Below, piece after piece: positions 20,469 through 31,960 of a stretch of DNA of 64,000 bases (position 1 is its first letter; each line of letters starts with the position of its first letter). The stretch covers positions 6,005,001-6,069,000 of the forward strand of contig JAQISU010000166.1 in assembly GCA_029339505.1 (NCBI GenBank). Reading direction: 5' to 3'. The notes beneath the pieces are model-generated. The model did no database searches and had not been told where the DNA came from. It saw only the letters and a program-made list of their open reading frames with translations. A program made the translations under genes and the position numbers. This DNA is from Unio delphinus. Its lineage: Eukaryota; Mollusca; Bivalvia; Unionida; Unionidae.

Positions 20469-21704
20469 TGACTGACTGAACTGGGTGTTTTTGAGTTGCC
20501 ACCGCCCTCTAGGGGCATATGGGCAACTTTTATAGCTACCATATCGGTAGCCATTTAGGTGGGAGGGGATGTTACTCCCTCCCTTAGAAGTGCTTAATTG
20601 CACTATCATTTAAGGCGTTCCCCTGAATTACTAAAAAGTAACTATCAGGGGAAATGAAAGCCTATATTGGGGGTGGGTAGGAATAGTACCCACACACACC
20701 CACCCCTATCATCCAATCGAGCTGTAAGTAAGGTAGCGAGGGGAAATGTTTCCTCATTTCGCTAGTAATTTTGGTGAGCGGAATCGGCAAAGGTGGAAAG
20801 GGTCCAGGTCCAGGAGGCGCGGGCGACACAGCAGCACACACAGGCCACGCAAAGAGACAGACAGCAAGGCGACGAACGCAGCATACACCTGAAACGAAAG
20901 AGCCCTACTTATTTCAAATTTAGTCCAGTTTTACTAATGGACAGACCTAAATTCCAATAATGTGTTAGCCACCTGTGCAATTATTCAAATATTAAAGTTG
21001 AAGAATTGTTATTTAACATCCTATTGTTCTAAAAATCTAGTACATAAGTGTACATAAATTAAGTCCCTAACAATTTAGAAAATTAAAATGTCTAAACGAC
21101 ATATAGTAGTGTAGTCAATGGTAGTTTGTTTTTAGTTATGAATTTTGCTGGAGGTACCAAAAATAAGTCATATTAGCTTTTTAGGGCCACGGAATAGTTA
21201 TTCAAAGAGGGGTACTCGTAACCAAATGAGTCCCCTATTATTCAGGCAAGTGAAATGGCAATGTGAAGTCACATCTTGCTCCGCAGGCACTTCTTCGGGT
21301 GTAGTAGGTGGTGGTCACAGAGTTTCTCATGTGACCTCCTATCCCTGCCATTGTTGTATCTTCTACTTTGCTGTCCTCTTGGTTGTGGAAACGTTTTCGA
21401 CTTCGCATGGGTCCCCTCCACGTGCTTTGGCAGCCATCTTGGTTTTCCATGAAAAGGCATTTCTAGGTCAGCAACGTATCGATTATACAGCATTATATCT
21501 TCTAGTGGCTGGATATTTGAAGACTAATTGGTAGTGGAGCTTTACTCTACACTACCGCTTCTACTACTCATATGGGTGTTTCTCTGTTATCACTCCTATT
21601 TGGTAGCTTTATCCATGCTATTATGCGTTCACGCATTTACACCAGGTAGTCCTGCCGTCCCGGTCCTGCCTGCTCCGTGTTCACCGCCTGAATGGAATGA
21701 TGAT
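20469..21704 (-). mobile_element. 1236-bp insertion with 13-bp target duplication, unidentified (possibly a truncated LINE)
   Basis: The 13-mer GGTGATAAACGAC occurs at 20456-20468 and again at 21705-21717. The gypsy reading frame joins sensibly if the stretch between is removed. The left end starts with (TGAC)n, which on the minus strand would be a short tandem-repeat 3' tail as in some non-LTR retrotransposons. A 70-residue minus-strand frame at 21238-21450 could be a remnant, but I do not recognise it. GC content is higher than in the surroundings. Confidence 0.65.
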
Positions 21705-21717
21705 GGTGATAAACGAC

Positions 21718-22990
21718 AATCTCTTGTCGTCGAACAGGAAAAAGATCCTGAGATCTCCTGTTTGTTTCAAAGGGCCATAAGTGAGACTGAAGTTCCTGTA
21801 TGTTATTTTATTAAAAATGGAATTCTTATGAGAAAATGGAGACCTCACGAGGTACCTGCTGGTGATGAGTGGTCAGTGAACTATCAAATATTAGTTCCAA
21901 AATCTTACAGGCAGGAAATACTTAATTTGGCCCATGAAACTCATTTTGCTGGTCACTTAGGGATTAATAAAACTTATCACAAGATCTTGACTCACTTCTA
22001 TTGGCCAAAAATCAAAAGTGATGTTGCCAAATACTGTACATCTTGTCATACTTGTCAAATGGTAGGAAAACCCAATCAGAAGATACCTAAGGCTTATCTA
22101 CAACCTATTCCTGCCTTTGACGAGCCATTTAGTAGAATTATGGTAGATTGTGTAGGTCCCTTACCCAAGACCAAGTCAGGTAATTAATACCTGTTGACCA
22201 TTATGTGTGCATCAACATAGTTTCCAGAGAAAATTCCGTTAAGGAATATAAAATCTAAAACAATAGTAAAAGCTTTGATAAAGATTTTTACTCAGTATGG
22301 CCTTCCCAAATCTGTTCAGTCTGATCAAGGTTCAAACTTCATGTCTAGAATTTTCCAACAAGTTATGTATGAATTGGGCATTCAGCAATTCAAATCTTCT
22401 GCCTATCATCCGGTGAGCCAAGGGGCATTAGAAAGATTCCATCAGACTTTGCAAAATATGATCCGATCATATTGTTTTGATACGAATAAAGATTGGGATG
22501 AAGGCATTCATTTACTATTGTTTGCTGTTAGAGAATCAGTTCAAGAATTTTTAGGCTTCAGTCCCTTTGAACTGGATTTTGGACACACTGTGCGTGGTCC
22601 ATTGAAGTTATTGAAAGAGAAACTTCTCTCTAATGAAGATACTGAGATCAATCTTCTTGATTATGTTTCCGATTTTAGATACAAGTTGTCAAAGGCTTGT
22701 GAGGTCGCAAGAGCAAATCTACTCTACTCAATCTAAAATGAAATCAAGCTATGACAAAAAAATCGAAGGAGAGGAGTTTTCAGCCTGGTGATAGAGTCCC
22801 GGCTCTCTTACCAATACCACAAAATCCTATTCAGGCTAAATATTATGGTCCCTACACAGTTGACATGAAAATTAATGACTTGAATTACATCATAAATATT
22901 CCTGGGAGGCGCAAACGAAAACAACTCTGCCATATAAACATGCTAAAAGAGTATATTGAAAGAGATAGTCATGTTAAACCTGTAATTTAT
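21718..22990 (+). pseudogene. Integrase of the gypsy element
   Basis: The H2C2 zinc region is visible as 'HETHFAGHLG...CTSCHTC' (about 21935-22055). The catalytic core shows D in 'IMVDCVGPLP', D in 'SVQSDQGSNF' and E in 'SQGALERFHQTL' (about 22138, 22316 and 22430), a full D,D,E set. The C-terminal 'YYGPYTV' is the GPY/F module (about 22840). Stops or shifts at 22185-22187, around 22250 and at 22736 split the frame. In most Ty3/gypsy elements this domain follows RNase H; here it follows the protease. Confidence 0.8.
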
Positions 22991-23109
22991 TTAGTTGCAT
23001 CTGTCCCACTCAGTGAAGGAATATCATCAGATTCTATTGATATTGAAATGACGAATCTTTGTAATTCAGAAATTATGAAAGATCTAGACCAGAAACTTTC
23101 ACATTTGCA

Positions 23110-24003
23110 AGTGTAAGAAAGAAATGAACTGAAATAGTTATTATTTGAATATGAGCACTTATTTCCAGATGTTCCTACAAGGACAAACAAAAAATTTCAT
23201 GTCGTTGACATTTTAAATTCCAAACCTGTTCAACAACATCCATACAGGATGAATCCACTCAAACAGGAATACTTAAAAAGGAAATTCAATATTTGCTGGA
23301 GAATGATTTTATCGAGCCCAGTAAAGGTGATTGTAGTTCGCCATGCACACTTGTTCCAAAACCAGATAAAACTTCCGTATGTGCACTGATTATAGGAAGG
23401 TGAACAGTGTGACAAAAGCAGATTCATTCCCATTACCAAGAATTGACGATTGTATTGATAAAATCGGGAATGCCAAGTATGTCACCAAATTTGACCTTCT
23501 GAAAGGATTTTGGCAGATTACACTAACGGAAGAGCAAAGGAAATATCAGCATTTGTGACTCCAGATGGACTTTGCCAATATAAAGTAATGCCATTCGGGA
23601 TGAAAGGGTCAGCAAGTACATTTCAACGTCTTATGAATATGATCACCTCTGGTCTAGAAAATTGTGATGCCTATATAGATGACGTCATCGTCTACAACGA
23701 CACATGGATAGAACATCTAGCAACAATTCTAAAATTCTTTGACAGACTCACTGATGCATGTTTGACAGTTAATTTATCTAAAAGTGAGTTCTGCCGTGCT
23801 AGTGTGACTTTCTTAGGACATATTGTGGGACATGGACAAGCTAAACCAATAGATGCTAAGGGTGAGGCGATTTCTAAATTCCCTGTGCCTGAAAATAGAA
23901 ATCAACTGATGCGGTTTTTAGGTATGGCTGGATACTATCGGAAATTTTGTTCCAATTTTTCTATAATTGCAGAACCCCTGACAAATATATTAAAGAAGAA
24001 GAA
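23110..24003 (+). pseudogene. Reverse transcriptase of the gypsy element, truncated
   Basis: After a short linker containing 'YEHLFPDVPTRTN', the RT fingers follow in shifting frames ('PYRMNPLKQEYL', 'LPRIDDCIDKIGNAKYVTKF'). A clean frame at 23510-24003 has 'VMPFGMKGSASTFQRLMN' and the active site 'YIDDVIVY' (about 23675-23698). 'FLGMAGYYRKFCSNF' of the thumb/connection follows. The coding sequence stops being RT at about 24003, after 'LTNILKKKNK'. RNase H is absent. Confidence 0.85.
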
Positions 24004-24008
24004 CAAGT

Positions 24009-24691
24009 ATATCATAGATGACCAAATATCAAATCTGAACCATTTGGTGGATTACCTCCAAATAATCCGCTTGTACTTGCAGACAAAAATAAACCAGATG
24101 GAACCCAAGATTTCTTTGTTGTTTATATCCCCACAGGTAGCTATCAGGTTGAACAAATCAACGATGAATTCCAGCGCAGAATAAAATCAACAACAAAAAA
24201 GAATCAAAAATAACCATTACTGTTCACGAACCAACATTATCATCTGTGATTGAAGTAAATTCTCCCGATTACGTCGTAGATATTTATCAATCATCGATAA
24301 AAACTGTTCTTAGATGGCCTAAAACTCCACCACATCCTGATGATGTTCTCAGATTCAACAATGATCCAGATGCTGAAAGCAGACACATTTCACCAGAGAT
24401 TGTAAATATAACCTCAACGGTTGCAGTCAATCTTGTATGTGATGTAATCGATGGCAGTTATCAAACAGATCTTGGGATATCGAATCAAGCTCAACAAAGA
24501 TACGTTCTTTACACATTTACTCCAATGGTTCCTCCTGGATCCTTGATCATGCAGGAATCAATCAATTATGTTATCTACGCACGCATAATCAATACTTGTC
24601 AAGAATAAATATAAAACTCACCGACCAGAGTGGACACTTGATTGATTTACGTGGCGAGGTTTTACTGATAAATCTCAATGTGAAATTGTAA
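24009..24691 (+). pseudogene. Penton-like minor capsid protein, copy B (5'-truncated)
   Basis: It starts within the gene at the duplication junction. Shared elements are 'YIPTGSYQVEQINDEF', 'WPKTPPHPDDVLRFNNDP' (better preserved than in copy A), 'CDVIDGSYQTDLG' and the C-terminal 'DQSGHLIDLRGEV', ending at TAA 24689-24691. An A-run at about 24200 is one base short and shifts the frame, and another break lies near 24600. Confidence 0.5.
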
Positions 24692-24759
24692 ATGATTTTC
24701 ATCGTAAACGATTTTTTTTATCTTGATTCACGGTTGAGTTAATCGGATAAATATTACAT

Positions 24760-24930
24760 ATGTACCAGCACGTAAAGGTTTATATACACGACAAGGAAGC
24801 ACTTGGAAATGCAATCAAATTAATATTTACACAGTCTTCATTCACCATCCTTAATATAGTCATTGATGGGTTCGGTGACGAAGAACAGTTAGATAGATTG
24901 CGGCGAGAACATATTTCACGGTCAGGTATA
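24760..24930 (+). pseudogene. Fragment of a second core-like protein, copy B
   Basis: Counterpart of 3429-3608. Here the frame is open (MYQHVKVYIHDKEALGN...), without copy A's TAG, but residues 'DFLLTQA' of the LTxxQ element are partly deleted. It runs straight into the 62-bp repeat. Confidence 0.35.
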
Positions 24931-25325
24931 TGACCTTTGAACCCCAAGGTCACCACCGTGTCCCTGGCAGGTTCAAGGCACATGAAACATATACAACCTT
25001 TAAACCCCAAGGTCACCACCGTGTCCTAGCAGGTTTAATGCATATTATGTACAGCACAACCTTTGAACCCCAAGGTCACCACCGTGTCCTTTCAGTTTTA
25101 AGGCACATGAAACATATGCAACCTTTAACCCCTAGTTCATCACCGTTTCATAGCAGGTTCAAGTCATATTATGGACAGCACAACCTTTAACCCCTAGTTC
25201 ACCACCGCGTCCTAGCAGGTTTAAGGCACATCAAACATATAATCTTAATTAAGGACAGCACAATCTTTGAACCCCAAGGTCACCACCGTGTCATAGCAGG
25301 TTTAAGGCACATCAAAAACACAACA
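24930..25325 (+). repeat. ~62-bp tandem repeat, copy B
   Basis: About six units of the same family as 4555-5090. Unit number and order differ between the copies, as expected for unequal exchange after they separated. Confidence 0.9.
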
Positions 25326-25372
25326 TTAATATAATACGAATTACGTGTTACGATGACCTCTCTACAGATTAT

Positions 25373-25414
<42 letters not shown>
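25373..25414 (+). repeat. (AC)n microsatellite
   Basis: About twenty AC units, expanded from a short ACACACC sequence at the same place in copy A (near 5150). The rest of 25330-25700 is diverged flank without a gene. Confidence 0.95.
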
Positions 25415-25417
<3 letters not shown>

Positions 25418-25695
25418 TATCAAACCCGGGGGAGTAAAACGATCAGCCACCATAATTCGAAGCATGGTGAGATGTGTGTACATAATTTCGATTTTGAATT
25501 TCAATTTTTGGTTTTTGAATTTCGATGCTTCGGTTCTGTTTGTAAGCGAGAAACAATAAATTGTCTTCTACTAATTTGACACTATTATCTGATATTAATT
25601 AGGATTAGGACGTAGCTGTTTGATGAGTTAATTACTGCGACAAAATAAATCACGATCTACCGAGAAACAAGTAATTTGGAGTTATCTCCCATTTT

Positions 25696-26376
25696 TCAGT
25701 TCATTTGCAATTCAGTAGTATATGAACTGAGAGAGATGGCACATTTTTGGTAATACTGAACATCATAATATATCTTACTGAAATTATCCCCAACAAAAAT
25801 AATTATATTAAATAAATAGTAAAGTAATATAAACAACATAACTACAGAGAGACAGTCTCTCCCTTCAACAGTATTGAAATGTAATTTTTTGTTTATGTTT
25901 TTAGAGAGAGCAGATTTGCATATATTTTCTGCGACAAATTGTACTGGACGTGTGTGAAAATCAAAATATTTGGCAGCTTTATTCATTGATGGAAATATTA
26001 TTTTTTCATCTGTTTCTGTATTTACAGATTTAATAGCCATCCTTACAACTGTTCTTTCATACTTTCCAGTATTAACACATACAGAATTTTGACTCTGCAT
26101 GATAGCTCACAGATTATCCAAGGAGTTATTTGTCGGATTTGAATTTATATGATCGACGACAAGACCGTCTTCGATCACCCCACCGAAACACTCGTAGACG
26201 AACCTATGACAGAGATATATTTTTATTTTGTTATCTTTCCAAAACCTAAACTTGAGATAACCAGTATAAATAACACTACCAACCGGTTTCTTTAGTCGAC
26301 AGTTCCTGATAACACCATCCCGATTTTCTTCGTAGTTTGTTATGATAGGATGTCTCATAAATTCCTTTTGCTCCAT
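25696..26376 (-). pseudogene. HNH homing-type endonuclease, copy B
   Basis: Starts at ATG 26376 (MEQKEFMRHP) and contains 'CHRFVYECF' and 'VVDHINSNPTNNSLDNL' of the HNH core. The same TGA as in copy A (26107-26109) follows the HNH core. The C-terminal NUMOD1-like segment continues in the same frame with 'EKIIFPSMNKAAKYFDF'. A one-base difference in an A-run extends the tail to 25696 compared with copy A, so the true C-terminus is uncertain. Confidence 0.65.
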
Positions 26377-26488
26377 TATATATAAATATCTTTACTTAAA
26401 ATCACTATATACCTTGATCTTTACTTTTAATCAAATCAGATAATCTTCCGGGGGGGGGGGTTATAATCCTGTCGCTATCATTATTTTT

Positions 26489-26716
26489 TTAATCATAATA
26501 TCGTTTCAGTTCTCTGTATCTTTTACCACTACATTGCACACACAAGCGAGTTTTCTCTCATACTCCAACTCCAGATTGTAAATACGGTTTTGGTCCTAGA
26601 CTACCATCTCGGACAAGTTGCGAGTGGATTCCGCAGAATTCATTTACGCAAGATCTATTACAAGGAGTAACAGAGCCAATCATCAACCACTTGCAGAGAT
26701 TCCTTGTTTTAATCAT
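26489..26716 (-). pseudogene. Small Cys-rich putative zinc-binding protein (type 1), copy B
   Basis: Same length and start as the intact copy at 6227-6454. Here one codon after the VGV element is TGA, and two of the cysteines (in the C-x2-C pair and near CGG) are replaced by Tyr/Ser-type codons. The lesions are private to copy B. Confidence 0.5.
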
Positions 26717-26761
26717 TATATATATCTAATATTTTTAATTTAAATACTTGTTTTAACTATA

Positions 26762-29757
26762 ATGCTGGGGGAATTCGAGAGGTTATCCAAGATTGAGCTT
26801 TCTAAAAATAAAATATTTAATCTTGATAGAATATTCCCTGTGCCGATGAGAGATCTGGTTGATCCGACAGATAAAATCTTGATCAATATTATATATGACG
26901 CAAAAAAAGAATTTCAGAAAAATGAAGTATCTCATGTGTGGTTGACGTTTAAGATTATAAGTGACACTAAAAAATATAGATGCTCCAATGCACGACAAAC
27001 GAGCAGCGATGATCATTAACTACCTTGACGATAGAAAATATATTTTAAAAATCAAATTTATCGTACTATCAGATACAGACAATTGGATTATTCGTGGTAA
27101 ACGTGATCCTGTCCTTCATAACGAAAAAACTATCATACTGAGTAAAGGTTCCAAACCAGTAATGTTGACCGGTATTGATAAACTATATTACGAAAGATCT
27201 TATCCTGTAACAGCGGTTATCTATGGGATATATCCACTTGAGAAACCTAACTATGATAATCTGAAGCCGATGAAATTCTCGAAGATAAATTGTGTGGCCG
27301 AACGAATACAGAACATTTCATTGTTTCGACTCGTGGGAAGGGGTTAACGGATAACCGACGTAATATAATAAATTCGTGGGCAGAAATAGTCAAATTTACA
27401 GGTGCATCTATCAAAGATGCTGCTGAACTAAGAAAGAAATTAAAATTCCCTATAATAGTAAAAACGATAACAGGAGAGATCTTATACAAATCGAAATTTA
27501 AATCAAAGGGAGCTTCAATCGATATTGTTGATCATAATGCGCATGCGTGGACTAATGCAGTAACAGTATTTCCACGCACGAGGACGGTTAAATTCTATAA
27601 CGGAGATATGTTTGACTTTATTAACGAAATAAGTAAAAACGATCATGTATCCGTGTGGTTCTTTAGTTCTGAAGATGAATCCGATCAGTTTGTAAGACCA
27701 AATGATGATATTTATCGAACAGAATCCCTCTACGAGAAAATGAGAAAATATATCCCTGACGAAAAATTACTCGGTGACTGTTTTACTATTCCATCAGTTG
27801 CAGCTCATTTTGCTACAGAGAGACATTCCTGGAAACCAACTCGGTTTGATTTTGTTGATGATATAATATTAAGTTGTGTTGCATATGGTCACGGTGGACT
27901 GTAGAACCGTAAATACTCGCGAAAAGATGTTATCTCGGTTGATATGGTTCCATGTTATCCGGAAAGTTCTCTGGGATACGGAGAGTGTTCTGGGTATTTT
28001 AAAAGATTTGGTCACCCGACACATGAGATGACGCGACTATCATTAAACGGACCATTACCTGATTTCGATATTACTGGATTCGCTTGTATTGAATATTTTG
28101 AGTTTACAGAAAACCTTCATCCGATTTGTTATGTTTGGTTCTGTAGACATTTTTCAGAAAACAAGTGGGCTCCAATAGTACTGTTACGATATATGCTCGA
28201 TTGTATAATGTTGAAGTCATTGATTGTCAGTGAAGCGATTATATCATACCGAATGCAAACCGAAGTTTGGTTACCACAACAAAAGAAATATTCTGATGAA
28301 GAAAATCCTGATAAAACCGACTTTGAAAATAAATTGCAAGGGATCTTGGCAGGAAAATAATAGGTAAATTTACACAAGGATGATCATACGATTATAAACG
28401 ACATTGTACAAGATTGATCATGGACGATGTTGAATTAAATTTTATAATCGCTGATACAACGAAAAAAATTCATTTAGAACTCGGGATACAGCTTTCTTAT
28501 CAAATGGAACTAAGTTAGGTACAATAAAATTCCAGAGTTTGCTGTCAGAGTAGCTACCGATTCGTTTTATATCAGTAAAAAATATTCAAGATTGCTAGAC
28601 CAACTAAATATCATCAATTATGCATCATGGGGCGAATTTAGAATTTAAAAAAAAGAAAATATACTCGATTATTCAGAATCAGCAGATGTTCCAATCAAAG
28701 ATATTTACCGTAGAAATAATCAGATATTAAAACCATCGTCTGCACCATCGATATATGATCCCGTAGCTAGACACAAAACAATTTATCTCAATGGACCTAG
28801 AGAATCAGGAAAGACGACACGTGCGATTGAACTATTTTAGAATTCAAATATGATCGTTTTAACACCTACACACAGACTTGCGCGAGAAATGACCCAGCAA
28901 GGAACACAGTCATGTACTTATCACAGCTTTTTCCGATGGAGCGGAGACGCATGGAATCCTGATCGAATGGGAGATAAATATATTCCGAAGATCATAGTCT
29001 GGGATAAAATATGTACTGTATCGCTGAATAATCTAAAAATATTTACTGAATGGTTGTTGACGAAAAACACTGCTGTAATTATGTGTGGCGATCATGGTCA
29101 GCCACCACCCTTTGTTGGACCATCTCCACACAAATGGCTAAAGAGATCCGTTAACTATTACGAAGAAATAACTGGCTATCATAAAGCACTTGATTCAACA
29201 TTGAGGGAGTTAAAAACATTAATCAGATTACAACCGAATAAAATTCAATGTGAAGTAATGCGTAATATAATTTCAGAAACCTCTTTGAACGACTTTTGGG
29301 ATACGTGGAGACCAAATGATCTGATAGTTGCAAGTAGAAAGCTAGTTCGAGACACACTTCAACAAAGATTATTTCTACTACATTAAGAAAAATTCGCAGA
29401 GTTGCCGGTACCATTATGTTATCCCCCAGCAGATACGCGACAACAGAATATTCTCGTTGACATACCAGGACAGACGGAAAAAAAGCTCGTGTTGAATGAT
29501 ATTGTTTTAGTTGATGTCAATGTTGTTGATAGCGCTTTATCAGATTGGACGCTAGGATACGCAATGACAATACTTTTATCTCAAGGATTAACTATTTCTG
29601 ATACAGTTGTCTGGATTGTGGACGATCATATCGAGTGGTCGAATTTAGTTTATCTTGCGGTGTCTCGCGTCAGGAAAATATCTCAGCTACGTAAGATTGT
29701 CGTGGATGCGTCAGAAACCACTGGCAATGTTGACAATGACATAGTAAGAAAAATTTA
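26762..29757 (+). pseudogene. Family-B DNA polymerase / SF1 helicase fusion, copy B
   Basis: More complete than copy A in its N-terminal half (about 26762-27904). That half includes 'DHNAHAWTNAVTVFPRTRTV', a TAG at 27901-27903 in place of Trp, and the motif A type 'VDMVPCYPES' (about 27937-27966). The region to 28360 is open. Motif C 'VRVATDSFYIS' lies near 28530-28562. In the helicase half the Walker A reads GPRESGKT, the shared TAG is at 28838-28840, and Walker B is changed to VWDKIC (Glu to Lys at 29006-29008). 'MCGDHGQPPPF' and 'YLAVSRVRK' are kept. The gene is dead, with its ATPase residues now drifting. Confidence 0.65.
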
Positions 29758-29997
29758 GATAGCTATGGACAATGTGATAAAAAATAAAAGCGACTTCGGT
29801 CTTGACGTGCAACTTATCATAACTTTGAAACAACAACAGGATAATCACTGTGCAAGCTGTAATTGTATAATAATGTGGCAATACTCGAGTAAAAATCCTA
29901 GACAATTTACCGTAGATAGCTAGAAAAGATAACAGTCTTGGTAATACACGTGATAATGTGATGTTAACTTGTCTTGAATGTAATCGGAGAAGACGTG

Positions 29998-30878
29998 CTA
30001 GTTAAGTGAATGTAGTGGTAATTGTGTATCCTCGGGAATTACCTGTAATTGTTCACGTGTAAATCCACGTTGAGGAACAGTTGAATCTAATCTGTAGATT
30101 GCAGGTCTACCTGTGGATTGTACCACGCTGGATATCTTGTGCGTAGTAATACTCCAAATAGGATCTGTCGCTCTCTTTTTTCCTCCTTCAAGTTCACCTC
30201 GTTCGTATAAATACCTGACGATGACATTACCTAATATTGGCTGCGGTGAAACATTATTCTGTATTAGTATACATTTCCTTGTAATCGCATTAATAGGTTT
30301 TATGGCAGTTGTTCGATTAACCTCATTGTTTAATGCAGCTATCACACTTGGTAATCTTGCAACCCATTCACGAGATCTTGTATCCTGAATGAATCCCTTT
30401 GCGTATTGATATCCAAATAATCGTTCAGCAAGTGTTCGATTAAATCGTTCTACGATCGCTTGATCACGATGAATTTCAGTATGTCCTCGTCGTATTTTAA
30501 CATTATGTCGCTTCATTAATGATGATACTGCACCACGAAATTCTTTGCCAGGATCAACTTGTAATAAATGGCCATTGGTTCTGCTTCTTTATATCTACTT
30601 GCAACATCAACAACGGTTATTGCGTATTTAAATGTTACTCAACGTATACGATCATGACGTAAAAACAGAATATCAGCCTGATGAACTTCATTAGGAATAT
30701 TAACATCAAAATGCGCGTAGTCGATTCGTTTAGGCGGTGGTAGGTAAATTTGCCATATTGCTTGCCGTGCTAAGCACGCTGCGGCGGTAGAACGTGTCAC
30801 ATTTGCTGCATTAGCTAGTTTATCGATTGCTGCTGTACCTTTCCAGTATCCTCTTGGGCTATAATAAATTGATTCCAT
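29998..30878 (-). pseudogene. Retroviral-type (rve) integrase of Polinton-like element, copy B
   Basis: From ATG 30878 to TAG 29998 the length corresponds to about 290 residues, normal for the family. The N-terminal frame (30639-30878) ends just after 'HQADILFLRHDR'. About 75 bases around 30570 are missing relative to copy A. The C-terminal frame (29998-30516) is open and keeps 'AIVERFNRTLAERL' with the catalytic Glu, plus the C-terminal 'YRLDSTVPQRGFTREQLQV'. The second Asp (VDPGKEF, about 30538-30556) is present. It follows the PLA2-like gene after 9 bases on the same strand, suggesting co-expression. Confidence 0.8.
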
Positions 30879-30887
30879 TGGAATTAA

Positions 30888-31307
30888 TTACCCAGCACCT
30901 ATTGCTAATTTGGTTTTCATCGCAGATTTTACTAACCAATTGGCTAATCCTTCCTTGACATTTTTATTTTTTATGGAATTCAATGCATAAATCAATTTCA
31001 CTTCTGCGATATGTCGTTGTTCTAGATCTTTACGTTTATAAGCTACATCATGAACGTGACACGCTTTATCGATTGCATTTACCGGATATTCACCGGATTT
31101 TGGTTGAACTTGTTCATCAAGTCTGATATCAAGTCGAGTGCCAGGACCGCAGTAATTATATCCTGGTAGATGTTTTTCTCCGGGATATTTAGCCCACGGA
31201 GTTCCTGGAAATTTTGACAATAATGTTGCAATGTCACCACCGGTTGTTTGGGGGATTTTTGGGTAAAAAGGAAAATTTCTTTCTGCCACATACTTAACAT
31301 TTTCCAC
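30888..31307 (-). CDS. Phospholipase A2-like protein (parvovirus VP1-type PLA2), copy B
   Basis: An open frame of about 139 codons ending at TAA 30888-30890. 'PGYNYCGPGT' (31138-31167) fits the calcium-binding loop, and 'DKACHVHDVAY' (31038-31070) the catalytic His-Asp helix of secreted and parvoviral PLA2. In parvoviruses this domain sits in the minor capsid protein and opens the endosomal membrane during entry. A similar role in this element is an inference. The frame starts with GTG; no in-frame ATG exists before an upstream TAG at 31314-31316. Either the start was lost or it lay in another exon or frame. All visible catalytic residues are kept, unlike in copy A. Confidence 0.75.
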   Translation of the reverse strand: MENVKYVAERNFPFYPKIPQTTGGDIATLLSKFPGTPWAKYPGEKHLPGYNYCGPGTRLDIRLDEQVQPKSGEYPVNAIDKACHVHDVAYKRKDLEQRHIAEVKLIYALNSIKNKNVKEGLANWLVKSAMKTKLAIGAG

Positions 31308-31411
31308 AGTATGCTATTCTTTTATTTTTTGTTGTAACCGTAGATAAATGAGTAGTTGGAGTTTTAACTGTACAGCATAAATAATATAAATCCATGATGT
31401 AATATTATACC

Positions 31412-31894
31412 ATGGATTTAATTGATTTTTCAGCGACACGAAAACGAGAACAGGTAAAACATCATCCAGCGTTACCAAATTCGATCAGAATGAAACTAAT
31501 AGGCTCATCTGGATCTGGTAAAACACGATTATTACTTAATTTGATAATGAAATTGTTGAAATGGAATAAATTGTATTTAGTTGCACCATCTGTAGATGAT
31601 AAGAGATGCTACGAAGTACTTAAGGAATTGAATGAAAACGCACGATTGCTAAGCGGTGATGATATTATTGATTTTATAACCGATATTGATGACGCACCAA
31701 AGATAATTGTAATATTTTAGCTCTATTTAATGGAATTGATACACACACGCTAAGAAATATTCATCAGACATGGTGTAGCGGGGATATGGATATAAATAAA
31801 TTCTTTTCACGTGCGCAAGCAACACCGTATAACAATAAATCTGCATGATCCCAGGACAAGATATCGTGTAGGCATCGATCGAATATTTGGCTAA
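31412..31894 (+). pseudogene. FtsK/HerA-type genome-packaging ATPase, copy B, internally deleted
   Basis: ATG 31412 (MDLIDFSATRKREQ), with Walker A GSSGSGKT at 31502-31525. The frame is open to 'DIDDAP', where about 170 bases including the Walker B region are deleted. A stop follows at about 31718, and the C-terminal remnant runs to 31894 with further small deletions. It starts 104 bases from the divergent PLA2-like gene. Confidence 0.75.
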
Positions 31895-31960
31895 TTTGTA
31901 GCAGCAGATTGACAAAATAACGATATACTGTAACTAACTTAAATAGATACTATTTGATAT

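Larger units (their letters stand above)
17671..24003 (+). mobile_element. Ty3/gypsy retrotransposon with INT before RT (Gmr1-like order), 3'-truncated
   Basis: The order is LTR, gag with a zinc knuckle, protease, integrase, then reverse transcriptase. RNase H and the 3' LTR are missing because the element ends at the junction with copy B at about 24003. Integrase before reverse transcriptase is the arrangement known for Gmr1-like elements and is rare among Ty3/gypsy. The colinear frames across the joints argue against a rearrangement. A 1236-bp insertion separates protease and integrase. Several frameshifts and stops make it inactive. Confidence 0.8.

Noticed and set aside
21145..21534. 129-codon plus-strand frame inside the gypsy insertion
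   Set aside because: No recognisable domain, no splice or start context, and minus-strand frames overlap it; kept only as part of the unidentified insertion.
24930..25190. Plus-strand frame of 86 codons
   Set aside because: It lies wholly in the 62-bp tandem repeat.
25280..25559. Frames with runs of His-Thr or Cys-Val
   Set aside because: Translations of the (AC)n microsatellite.
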